From NCBI RefSeq assembly GCF_000276605.1, contig NZ_AKJX01000099.1, positions 50,967-114,966 on the forward strand: a stretch of DNA of 64,000 bases, given 5' to 3'. The stretch's first letter is position 1, and each line of letters starts with the position of its first letter. This DNA comes from Acidovorax sp. CF316. Lineage in GTDB: Bacteria; Pseudomonadota; Gammaproteobacteria; Burkholderiales; Burkholderiaceae_C. The translations under genes were made by a program, and so were the position numbers. Below, one piece after another: positions 35,057-43,457 of this stretch. Below the pieces are notes generated by a model that searched no databases, was not told the DNA's origin, and saw only the letters and a program-made list of their open reading frames with translations.

Positions 35057-36820
35057 TCAGGAGGCGAGGGCAACGGCGCCATCGCCCCGCAGCAGGCGGT
35101 GCTTGCCGGTCTGCTTGCCCTTGTACATGGCGGCGTCGGCCTTGCCGATGAGCTCGCGCACATCCTTGCCATCGAAGGGGGCCAGCACGTAGCCGATGGT
35201 CAGGCCCACATGCAGGCGCAGGTTGCGCAGCGCGAACGGCTCGCTGAACGCATGCAGCAGGCCTTCACCGATCTCGCGGGCCTGCTCGGGCCGCGTCAGC
35301 TGGGGGGCCAGGATGATGAATTCGTCGCCGCCCGGGCGGGCCACCAGATCGGTCTGGCGCCGCACGTTGGCCGACAGGCGCTGCCCCACCGCCACCAGCA
35401 GCTCATCGCCCACGTCATGGCCGTGCGTGTCGTTGACGGGCTTGAAGCCGTCCAGGTCCAGCAGGAACACCGCCACCATGCGCTCGGGCGCGCACTGCTG
35501 CAGGGCCGAGTTCAGCGCGATCTGCATGCCGCGGCGGTTGGGCAGGCCCGTGAGCGGGTCGGTATGGGCCAGCGAGCGCATGGCATCGCGCTCGCGCAGG
35601 GCCTCCAGCGTGGCGCGGCGCAAGGCCTCCGAGCGCAACCCCAGCACGCGCAGGAAGAGCAGCATGTCCACGGTGGCGCCGAACTGGAAAGCATGCAGGG
35701 TCCAGAAGTTCACCGGCACCCAGCCCTGGACCAGAGCGGCCATCATGAGGGCGGCGGCGCCGTAGACGGTCCACGCCACCAGCAGCGTGGTCCCGATGGG
35801 GTCTCCCCGGCGCGCCTGGCGCAGCGCGGCGGGAAGGCTCAGCAGGCTCGGCACCATGCCGAACAGGCTCATGAAGACGGTGGCTGTCTTGACGCTCAGC
35901 AGGTCGAACGCGAAGGCCAGGCACACGACGGCTGTGAGTACGGCGCCGCCCTGCATGGTGCGGGCATAGCGGCCGTGCGGGGCGTCGCCCGCCATGGCGT
36001 GCCGCAGAAAGAGGAAGGAACCTGCCAGCGCCACCAGACCGAAGATGATGGCCCCGTGCAATTCCATCCACACATTGCCCGGCCAGAGGAACTGCACGCC
36101 GATACCGAAGAACTGCAGGGAAAAGCCGGCACTGCCCAGCACCACCAGCGCATAACAGGCGAACAGGCGGTCGCGCTGGCCCACCCACTGGAGCAGGCTG
36201 TACAGCAGCAGCCAGAAGGCCAGGCCGTTGAGCAGGCCCTGCAGCATCTGCTCGCGCAGGGCCATCTTCAGGCGGTAGGGGGCTTCGCTGACCGTGATCG
36301 GCAGGATCATCGGCCCCGGCGTGCGCACACGGATCAGCACCTCGTACGCCTGCCCGGCGTGCAGGTTCAGGGCCAGGCCCGGCGTCCTGCTGGCGCCCGC
36401 GGCCTTGCCGGGCGTGCGCAGGTAGCCCAGCAGCGCCTGTTGCAGCACCTGGCCATTGCTGGCCAGGTAGATGTCGACCTCCTGCAGGGCGCCGTAGTCG
36501 AGGTTGACGATCCACTGGTTCGTGGGGGTCTCGGGCACGGCCAGCGGAATGCGCAGCCAGATGGCCTCCTTGTGCGCTCCGATCGAGCCGCCGCGGCGGG
36601 CCGGCGCCTCGAACCTGTCGAGCCTTTGGAGCATGTCGCTGGCCGTGAGCGCGCGCGCGGGATCGGCCTGCACGGTGGCCACGCTCCAGGCGTCCAGGCT
36701 CTGGGTGTCGGGGCTGAGCACGAGCGGCGTGGCGGCACGCGCCGGCAGCCCCTGGAGCATGAGCAGGCACAGCACCACCACGGCCGCCATCGAACGCATG
36801 AACCCGTGCAGCACGCTCAT
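35057..36820 (-). CDS. 7TMR-DISM diguanylate cyclase (tandem copy 2)
   Basis: A 587-aa paralogue of its neighbours with the same order: signal sequence (about residues 8-28), DISM periplasmic domain, seven helices and GGDEF. The catalytic segment reads ARPGGDEFIIL; Pro replaces the usual Leu just before GGDEF, while the four signature residues are kept. The inhibitory site is RQTD. The start is ATG 36820 (MSVLHGFMRSM); ATG 36799 is possible. It ends five bases before the start of copy 1, so copies 1 and 2 are almost surely in one transcript. Confidence 0.9.
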   Translation of the reverse strand: MSVLHGFMRSMAAVVVLCLLMLQGLPARAATPLVLSPDTQSLDAWSVATVQADPARALTASDMLQRLDRFEAPARRGGSIGAHKEAIWLRIPLAVPETPTNQWIVNLDYGALQEVDIYLASNGQVLQQALLGYLRTPGKAAGASRTPGLALNLHAGQAYEVLIRVRTPGPMILPITVSEAPYRLKMALREQMLQGLLNGLAFWLLLYSLLQWVGQRDRLFACYALVVLGSAGFSLQFFGIGVQFLWPGNVWMELHGAIIFGLVALAGSFLFLRHAMAGDAPHGRYARTMQGGAVLTAVVCLAFAFDLLSVKTATVFMSLFGMVPSLLSLPAALRQARRGDPIGTTLLVAWTVYGAAALMMAALVQGWVPVNFWTLHAFQFGATVDMLLFLRVLGLRSEALRRATLEALRERDAMRSLAHTDPLTGLPNRRGMQIALNSALQQCAPERMVAVFLLDLDGFKPVNDTHGHDVGDELLVAVGQRLSANVRRQTDLVARPGGDEFIILAPQLTRPEQAREIGEGLLHAFSEPFALRNLRLHVGLTIGYVLAPFDGKDVRELIGKADAAMYKGKQTGKHRLLRGDGAVALAS

Positions 36821-37066
36821 CGGGTGTCCACAGGGCAGGCCAGCCGCCCAGGGCCTGCCGTGCACCATCGGGGTGGCGCTGGCAGCCGGTGCCAGGCGTC
36901 GGCAATGCGAAGGAGCAGGGCGCTGGACATGGTGGTCAGGGGGCTGAGCGCAAGGTCGGTGACTGCAGGCCTGGGTGGCTTGGGCTGACCAGTATGCCTC
37001 TGGAACGGGATCCCCGGGCACACAGCGTGCCAACCAGGGGGGCGGGGCTCGTCAGGCGCATGGTCA

Positions 37067-38890
37067 TCAGGCTGGCAGTGCCACGCTGGCATCGTTGCGG
37101 ACCAGGCAGTGCTTGCCGCGTTGCTTGCCCTGGTACATGGCGGCGTCGGCCAAGCGGATCAGTTCGCGGGGCTCGGCGGCATCGATGGGAGCCAGGGCAT
37201 AGCCGATGGTCAGGCCCACGTGCATCTGCAGGTGGCTCATCACGAACGGCTCCCGGAACGCGTGCAGCAGCGCGTTGCCCAGGTCCTCGGCCTGCTCGGC
37301 GCGGACCAGGTCGGCGGCCATGATGATGAATTCGTCCCCACCCAGGCGTGCCACCACGTCGGTTTTGCGGCGTACATGGTCCTGCAGCCGGTGGCTCACG
37401 GCCACCAGCAGGTCGTCGCCCACGTCGTGGCCGTGCAGGTCGTTGATGGGCTTGAAGCCGTCGAGGTCCAGCAGGTACACCGCCACCAGGCGGTTGGGCG
37501 CGCACAGCGAGATGGCCGAGTTCAGCGCCAGCTGCAGGCCGCGCCGGTTGGGCAGTCCCGTGAGCGCATCGGTATAGGCCAGGGCCCGCATGGCGTCGCG
37601 CTCGCGCAGCGCATCGTCGGTGGCGGCGCGCAGCGCGTCGGTGCGCAGGGCCAGCACGCGCAGGAAAAGCAGCATGTCCACCGTGGCGCCGATCTGGAAG
37701 GAGTGCAGGGTCCAAAACGACAGCGGGGTCCAGCCCTGCACCAGGCCCACCATCACGGCGGCCGCGACGAAGTAGGCGATCCAGGCGGCCAGCAGCGTGG
37801 TGCTCACGGTGTCGCCCTGGCGCACCCGCTTCAAGGCCAGCGGCAGGCTCAGGAGCGAAGGCAGCGGGCCGAAGATGCTCAGGAAGGCCGTGGCCTGCCG
37901 GGTGTCGATCAGGTCGGTGAGGAAGGCCAGGCCCACCAGGCCGCACAACATGGCTCCGCCGCGCATGATGGCCAGGAAGCGGCTGCGCGGATTGTCTCCC
38001 GCGAGCGCATAGCCCATGAACAGGAACGAAGCCCCCAGGGCCAGCAGCCCGGCGGCGCTGGCGGCGTGGACCTCCATCCAGTGGTTGTTGCTCCATAGGA
38101 ACTGGCTGCCGATGCCGAAGAACTGGATCGAAAAGCCTGCGCTGCCGACCACCAGCAGGGCATAGAAAAGGAACAGCTTTTCGCGCTGGCTGGCCCACTG
38201 GGTCAGGCTGTAGACCACCAGGCACAGGGCCAGGCCGGCCAGCAGGCCTTGCAGCATCTGCTCGCGCAATGCCAGCGGCAGCAGCACCGGGGCCTTGCTG
38301 ACCACCAGCGGCACGATCATCGCGCCCCCGGTGCGCACGCGCACCAGCAGCTCGTACTGCTGGCCGGGCTGCAGGTTCAGCATCATCGACGGCGTGCGCC
38401 CGCGCAGCGGCCGGTCGGAGAAGGGGCGCAGATTGCCCATCAGGGCCTGCTGGACCACCGCGCCGTCCGAGGCGAGGTAGACGTCCACCTCGTTGAGCAC
38501 GGGGTAGTCGATGCTCAGGATCCAGGGATGGGCCGGCGCCTGGGCCACCGACAGCGGCACGCGCAGCCATACCGCATCCTGGCGCACGCCCAGGGTGCCT
38601 TCCGCCCCGGTGGGGCTGGTGAATTCGGGCAGGCGCGCCAGCATGTGCTGTACCGTGAGGTGCCGGCTGGCGTCGGGCAGCACGCGCACATGGGGCCAGG
38701 CGTTCACCGAAGGTTGTTTTTCGTCCAGCACCAGCGGCTGCACGGCCGGGGCTGCCGCTGCGGCCAGCGCCGGCCAGAGCAGGGCCAGGGCCAGCCATGC
38801 CATCCACCGCCGCCATGCGCCGCGCCACGCAGGCGGCAGGCCTGCGTGTCCTGCCGGTGGGCAGCGGGAGGCGATGGGGTGGCAGGCCAT
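37067..38890 (-). CDS. 7TMR-DISM diguanylate cyclase (tandem copy 3)
   Basis: A 607-aa paralogue, the first transcribed of the three. A signal sequence (about residues 30-47), DISM domain, seven helices and a GGDEF domain with intact ARLGGDEFIIM and inhibitory RKTD are present. Segments shared almost word for word with copy 2 include REQMLQGLL, QFFGIG, LHSFQ.GATVDMLLFLRVL and DLDGFKP.ND, so the three arose by tandem duplication. A 246-base gap separates it from copy 2, room for a separate promoter. It is only four bases from the stop of the Lcp/MpaB-type gene upstream, so read-through from that operon is likely. Confidence 0.92.
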   Translation of the reverse strand: MACHPIASRCPPAGHAGLPPAWRGAWRRWMAWLALALLWPALAAAAAPAVQPLVLDEKQPSVNAWPHVRVLPDASRHLTVQHMLARLPEFTSPTGAEGTLGVRQDAVWLRVPLSVAQAPAHPWILSIDYPVLNEVDVYLASDGAVVQQALMGNLRPFSDRPLRGRTPSMMLNLQPGQQYELLVRVRTGGAMIVPLVVSKAPVLLPLALREQMLQGLLAGLALCLVVYSLTQWASQREKLFLFYALLVVGSAGFSIQFFGIGSQFLWSNNHWMEVHAASAAGLLALGASFLFMGYALAGDNPRSRFLAIMRGGAMLCGLVGLAFLTDLIDTRQATAFLSIFGPLPSLLSLPLALKRVRQGDTVSTTLLAAWIAYFVAAAVMVGLVQGWTPLSFWTLHSFQIGATVDMLLFLRVLALRTDALRAATDDALRERDAMRALAYTDALTGLPNRRGLQLALNSAISLCAPNRLVAVYLLDLDGFKPINDLHGHDVGDDLLVAVSHRLQDHVRRKTDVVARLGGDEFIIMAADLVRAEQAEDLGNALLHAFREPFVMSHLQMHVGLTIGYALAPIDAAEPRELIRLADAAMYQGKQRGKHCLVRNDASVALPA

Positions 38891-38894
38891 GGGG

Positions 38895-40391
38895 CTACGC
38901 CGTCTCCTGCGCCGTGGCAGCAGGCTGGGGTGCGGCGGCGGCCGCCGGGCGGGCGCTGGCGGCCAGCTTCAGGCTCCAGGTGCCGTGCGTGGTCAGGCGG
39001 TCCTCGATGCGGTTGATCCACTTCGGTACGTGGGGGTCGTCGCTCCAGTTGTGCACCACCCCGTCCACCTGGTTGAGCAGCTCGCTGGGCAGCTGCAGCG
39101 GCCGGGTCTGGCTCATCAGCACGCGGCTCATGAAGTGGTAGCCCAGGATGCGCGTGAGCGTGCGCACGATGGAAAAGCGCGGCAGCACCAGGCGCAGCAC
39201 CCAGTCGACGACCCGGGCCACCAGCAGCACGCCCCAGAACAGCAGGGCCGAGGACCAGGGCACGGGCTGGGTCAGGCCCAGGTCGCCCGCCGTGGCCTTG
39301 CCGCACAGGAAACGCGTCATCAGCTGCGGGAAGGGCTTGGCGATGTCCCAGGGGATCGAAGTGGCCATGGTGGCCATGAGCGCCTGGCCCAGGGCGGGCC
39401 GTGGGTCGGGGCTCACCGGCTCGGCGCGGCCACGGGCCTGCATGCGGGCCATCAGGTCCTTGGCCTGGTCCATGGTATCGACCATCAGCTCGCGCTCAAT
39501 GCCCAGGATGTGGCCGACCACATTCCAGGCGTGCAGGTAGGCCTCCTCATCATGCGCCGGCAGGCCGATGCCCAGGCGGCGCATGCTGCGCAGGAACACA
39601 TAACCGAAGGTGAGCAGCGTGTAGGCCAGCTCTTCCTGGTTGCAGGGCAGGCCATCGTTGGCCAGGTCCCAGCCGCGCGCAAACAGCGCCTGGTACATGG
39701 TGGGCTTGGGCGGCAGGCCCGGCAACTGGCCGAGCTGGCCCGCGCCGACGATGTTCAGCTGTGCCAGCAGGTCCTTCACGGCCGATTCGGGCTTGCCGCG
39801 CATGATCAGGTTGCGGATGGTGGCATGGATCAGGCGCACCTTGAGGATCTGCGCCACGCCGGCGCCATCGCCGCGGGTCAGTCCGCCATGCATCATCACC
39901 GGGAAGATCATGGCCGCCGTGGAGCGGATACGGTACTCCGTGTGCTGCTCCAGCTGGCCGGCCGTGTGCAGCACGCTGGACAGGTCCGGGATCACATAGC
40001 ACTCGGGCAGGCTGGCGCAAAACAGCAGGATGCACGACAGCGCGCCATGGTCGAAAAAGATCTTTTCGGCGCGCTCGATCTTGCGGGCATCGGCCCAGTC
40101 GGGCAGCGCCTGCCCTGTGGCCAGGTAGTTCTGCAGGGCGGTGGCCAGCGTGTCGTCCACGCCGGGGCCGGTGGCCGTCCAGCCGTCAATGCTGGCATTG
40201 GTGGTCCACTCGCCGAACAGGCGGTTGACGGTGGCGATGCGCTCCCACTGGGGCGCATCCGCCGACGGCATTCCGGTCGGCCAGGGGCCCAGGATGTCGG
40301 CAATGGTGTCGTCGGCTAGCGGGTCGGCATGCTGCTCCATGGACGCCAGGGCCGCGTCGGAGATGGTGGGCTCCGTGTTCTTGTGGCTCAT
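38895..40391 (-). CDS. Lcp/MpaB-type (DUF2236) haem oxygenase-like protein
   Basis: A 498-aa mostly helical protein of the DUF2236 family, which includes latex-clearing protein Lcp (b-type haem dioxygenase that cleaves polyisoprene) and MpaB. The haem-ligand context is kept: His189 in VRLIHATIRNLI, with an Arg/Ser/Thr cluster YRIRSTAA (about 153-160) where Lcp has its conserved Arg-Lys-Thr. There is no signal peptide, unlike secreted Lcp, and a hydrophobic stretch lies near residue 390. The Ala/Pro tail at the C terminus is low complexity. Its start overlaps the CruF-like gene by four bases (ATGA), so they are coupled. The substrate may be an isoprenoid lipid; this is inference. Confidence 0.78.
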   Translation of the reverse strand: MSHKNTEPTISDAALASMEQHADPLADDTIADILGPWPTGMPSADAPQWERIATVNRLFGEWTTNASIDGWTATGPGVDDTLATALQNYLATGQALPDWADARKIERAEKIFFDHGALSCILLFCASLPECYVIPDLSSVLHTAGQLEQHTEYRIRSTAAMIFPVMMHGGLTRGDGAGVAQILKVRLIHATIRNLIMRGKPESAVKDLLAQLNIVGAGQLGQLPGLPPKPTMYQALFARGWDLANDGLPCNQEELAYTLLTFGYVFLRSMRRLGIGLPAHDEEAYLHAWNVVGHILGIERELMVDTMDQAKDLMARMQARGRAEPVSPDPRPALGQALMATMATSIPWDIAKPFPQLMTRFLCGKATAGDLGLTQPVPWSSALLFWGVLLVARVVDWVLRLVLPRFSIVRTLTRILGYHFMSRVLMSQTRPLQLPSELLNQVDGVVHNWSDDPHVPKWINRIEDRLTTHGTWSLKLAASARPAAAAAPQPAATAQETA

Positions 40392-41212
40392 TGTGCGGCT
40401 TTCAGCTGGTTGCGCCAGCGCTGCAGGCCACCCAGGGCGCACAGCAGGGGGATGCCCATGGCAAACGGGGCGATGGACTTGATTTCCACCGGATGGCCCA
40501 GGAACACCTGGAACACGATGCCGGCGCTGTAGATGCCAAGCGGCACGGTGGCGTGGCGCGGCAGGAAGTTGACCGAGCCGGCCTTGAGGGGCATCTTGCG
40601 CGTGGCAAAGCGGAAGGCGCACAGGATGCAGAAGCTCACGAAGACCCAGCCGAAAAAGCCCTGCACTGTCTCGCCGAACCAGGCGCCATCGGTCTTGGTC
40701 ATGATCCAGGCCTTGAGCACGTACACCAGGTAGGGGTCGGCACCCAGGTCGAAGGCGGTGACGATCATCGCCGCCAGGAACGAGAGGAAGACCGCATTGC
40801 CCACCCCGGGCGCGCCATCGACCGGCGCCTGCCAGACGATGAGGTTGCTGATCACATAACCGGCATAGGTCAGCGCGAACCACATCATCGGGATGACCAC
40901 GGGCACGCCGACGAAGCGCAGGCCCAGCACCTCGGTATAGGTGTAGCTGCCGAAGAACCAGCCGTGGGTGCTGCCCATCTGCTCGGCGAACCAGCCAAGG
41001 GAGACCGAAATCGCCAGGAAGTGCAGCGCGGCGGACGCCCCGAGGAGCCGCGTGGCACTGGCCCAGGTGGCGGCGAACATCAGCACCGAGGCAATGGCGA
41101 TGGCCAGGGTGACGGCTTTACCGGGGCCGATTGAGGTGTAGATCAGTCCGGCGGATACCAGCCCGAAGATCAACACCGGCAGGCGGACGGTCAGCAAATT
41201 GGAAGCAGGCAT
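40388..41212 (-). CDS. CruF/DUF422-like carotenoid biosynthesis protein
   Basis: A 274-aa membrane protein with about eight helices. Conserved family segments are visible: GWFAEQMGSTHGWFFGSYTY (about residues 73-92), VVIPMMWFALTYAGYVI and TAFDLGADPYLV. These match the DUF422/CruF family, in which characterised members hydrate the ends of carotenoids (1',2'-hydratase). No carotenoid synthesis genes (crtB, crtI) are in the window, so the real substrate is open. It is first in a two-gene unit with the Lcp/MpaB-type oxygenase, overlapping by four bases. Confidence 0.78.
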   Translation of the reverse strand: MPASNLLTVRLPVLIFGLVSAGLIYTSIGPGKAVTLAIAIASVLMFAATWASATRLLGASAALHFLAISVSLGWFAEQMGSTHGWFFGSYTYTEVLGLRFVGVPVVIPMMWFALTYAGYVISNLIVWQAPVDGAPGVGNAVFLSFLAAMIVTAFDLGADPYLVYVLKAWIMTKTDGAWFGETVQGFFGWVFVSFCILCAFRFATRKMPLKAGSVNFLPRHATVPLGIYSAGIVFQVFLGHPVEIKSIAPFAMGIPLLCALGGLQRWRNQLKAAQ

Positions 41213-41381
41213 GAATCATGTACACGCTGTTACAAAACCCCAGTGTAGGGGATTGTTGCGACACATCCCCCGCTTTTTTGACCTGAGAATCCGCCAACAG
41301 CGCGCTTTTCCCCCTCTATTCAACGGTTCACGCATTGTGGTGCCAATTGCGCGGACCCGTGAATAGACAGGAATGATTAGA

Positions 41382-41404
41382 AGCCCCCCATTCAGGGGGG
41401 GCTC
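41382..41404 (-). terminator. GC-rich hairpin, possible terminator of the hydrolase gene
   Basis: AGCCCCCC and GGGGGGGCT face each other around a five-base ATTCA loop, 55 bases past the stop of the leftward hydrolase gene. On the minus strand the stem is followed by CTTCTAATC rather than a pure T run, so termination may be partial. The rest of the 247-base gap up to 41212 shows no gene. Confidence 0.5.
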
Positions 41405-41459
41405 CATGTGCCAAGTGGCCTGTGTTCCGGCTGGAGGAAGCCGGTGCAGCGAGCGGTGC

Positions 41460-42278
41460 CTAGCCGTGTGCGGCCACGGCGGCCAGATTCAGCAGCGAGG
41501 CCTCGATGGCCGCGGCCGTGGCCAGGGGCTGCTCCATGGGAAACAGGTGGCTGCCGTCGAGCATCATGGTGCGCCCTTCGGTGATGCGCAGCGTCATAGC
41601 CATGCCCACCTGCTTCATTTCTTCGGAGTCGCGCCCACCGATGAATGCGGCAGGGCATTGCAGCGGGTGCCTGGCGAGCAGGCGGCCCAGGTTGTGGGGC
41701 AGGGTGTTGTAGATGGCGGTCTCCACCGCACGGTCGAAGCCCAGCACGCGCTTGCCGTCCTGGTCGGCCAGGCCATGGGTGATGTAGTCCTGCAACACTT
41801 CCGGGTGCCAGCGCGCAAACGCCTTCTTGCGGCGAAAGTGCTCCAGGGCTTCCTCGTTGCTGGCCCATGAAAAGCGCCGCTGGCGGCTGACCTTGCCGGG
41901 CGAGATGGAGCCCACGACCTGGGTTCGCTTGGCGACGTCCAGGGCATTCGCGCGCCAGCCGCCGATCAGCGGCGAGTCGATGAGCAGCACGCCGCGCACC
42001 AGGTGCGGGTGGCGCGCCGCCGCCATCACGCTCAGGAAACCGCCCAGCGAGTGCCCGACCAGGAACACCGGCTCCCCCAGGCGCTGCACCTGCGCACCGG
42101 CAAAGTCGGCCAGGTGCTGCACCAGGAGCGGCCAGTTGTTGGACACCGGGTACTGGGGTTCATGCCCGAAGCGCTCCACTGCGCTGATGTCGAAGCCGCG
42201 TTGCCGCAGGAGCTTGAAGAGAAGGCGGTAGGTGCCCGCAGGGAAACTGTTGGCGTGCGAGAAGACGATCGGGAGCAT
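41460..42278 (-). CDS. Alpha/beta hydrolase
   Basis: A 272-aa cytoplasmic hydrolase. The N-terminal strand IVFSHANSFPAGTY provides the oxyanion hole, the nucleophile is Ser77 in GHSLGG, and the C-terminal His lies in DGSHLFPME. Length and motif order fit general esterase/lipase-like alpha/beta hydrolases. The substrate cannot be named. It is transcribed leftward 69 bases downstream of the Anbu protease gene and may be co-transcribed with it. Confidence 0.87.
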   Translation of the reverse strand: MLPIVFSHANSFPAGTYRLLFKLLRQRGFDISAVERFGHEPQYPVSNNWPLLVQHLADFAGAQVQRLGEPVFLVGHSLGGFLSVMAAARHPHLVRGVLLIDSPLIGGWRANALDVAKRTQVVGSISPGKVSRQRRFSWASNEEALEHFRRKKAFARWHPEVLQDYITHGLADQDGKRVLGFDRAVETAIYNTLPHNLGRLLARHPLQCPAAFIGGRDSEEMKQVGMAMTLRITEGRTMMLDGSHLFPMEQPLATAAAIEASLLNLAAVAAHG

Positions 42279-42347
42279 GGAAGGCGGGAAGTCCGGGGCG
42301 CGCGCGGGTGCGCCGGGCGATCGGCGCCCGGCCGCCTGCGTGCACCC

Positions 42348-43175
42348 TCAGATGAGTTTGTCCAGGTGGTTGGTGATCTTCTTGAGCGGCTTGCTGCGCG
42401 ACGGGTTGACCATGATGGGCACGGTCGTGTCGCCGCCGCCCCAGGCGGGATCCTCGATGCTGTCGAACACCTGGCGCAGCTTCTGGCCCCAGCTGTCGTG
42501 CAGCATGCGGAAGTAGGGGTTGTGCTCGTCGATGCAGATGATCTTGTCGGTGGCGAAGCGGTCCACCTCGTAGACCACCAGGTCCAGCGGCAGGCCCACC
42601 GAGAGGTTGGACTTGAGCGTGCTGTCCATGGACACCAGGGCGCACTTGGCGGCCTCGTCCAGCGGGGTCTCGGGGGTGAGCACGCGGTCGAGCACGGGCT
42701 TGCCGTACTTGGACTCGCCGACCTGGAAGTAGGGCGTCTCGGAGGTGGCCTCGATGAAGTTGCCAGCCGAGTACACCTGGAACAGGCGCATGCCCTCGCC
42801 CTTGATCTGGCCGCCGAAGACCATGGACACGTTGAAGTCCACGCCCGAGCGCTTGAGCGCCGCGCCATCGCGCTCGTGCACATGGCGCACGGCGGCACCC
42901 AGCACGCGCGCGGCATCGAACATGCTCTTGGCGTTCCAGATGGTGATCGGCTCTTCCTCGTCGCGGTCGATGATCTGCTCGGTCTGCAGGATCTCGCGCA
43001 CCGATTGCGAGATCGACAGGTTGCCGGCGGACAGCAGCACCATGAAGCGGTCGCCCGCCTTCTCGTACAGCATCATCTTGCGGAACGAGCTGATCTGGTC
43101 CAGGCCCGCATTGGTGCGGGAGTCGGACAGGAAAACCAGCCCGGCATTGAGTTTGATGGCGACGCAATACGTCAT
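42348..43175 (-). CDS. Anbu, ancestral proteasome-like peptidase
   Basis: A 275-aa Ntn-hydrolase of the proteasome superfamily, Anbu branch. The N terminus MTYCVAIKLNAGLVFLSDSRTNAG is diagnostic: Thr2 is the predicted nucleophile after removal of Met, SDSRTN is the conserved loop, and Lys in SSFRKMMLY would be the base. Anbu forms open helical or ring assemblies in the cytoplasm; its physiological substrate is unclear. In many genomes Anbu lies next to transglutaminase-like, alpha-E (DUF403) and ATP-grasp genes. None of those is adjacent here. The start is ATG at 43173-43175, fixed by the need for Thr at position 2. Confidence 0.9.
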   Translation of the reverse strand: MTYCVAIKLNAGLVFLSDSRTNAGLDQISSFRKMMLYEKAGDRFMVLLSAGNLSISQSVREILQTEQIIDRDEEEPITIWNAKSMFDAARVLGAAVRHVHERDGAALKRSGVDFNVSMVFGGQIKGEGMRLFQVYSAGNFIEATSETPYFQVGESKYGKPVLDRVLTPETPLDEAAKCALVSMDSTLKSNLSVGLPLDLVVYEVDRFATDKIICIDEHNPYFRMLHDSWGQKLRQVFDSIEDPAWGGGDTTVPIMVNPSRSKPLKKITNHLDKLI

Positions 43176-43457
43176 GGAAAGCTTAGGTCGGCAAAAAGGG
43201 AAGCATTGTGGGGCGCCTTCGACGCAGCGAAGGACTCTGTGACCTGCGCAGCCTGGTGTTTCAAAAACAATAGCAAACGTGCCAGCAAGTGCCGCAGAAA
43301 AGTCTGATTTTATGGCCAATCGTACGGCCTGGGCTTTTCTGCGGGCCAAGCCCCCGTTCCAGGGGGCCATGTCCGACACCGCCACGGCGTGTTTTCCGAC
43401 AAGGCCTGGCGGGCCGTTCCTTACTATCATTCACAAATCACACCTGAAAGCAGCATC

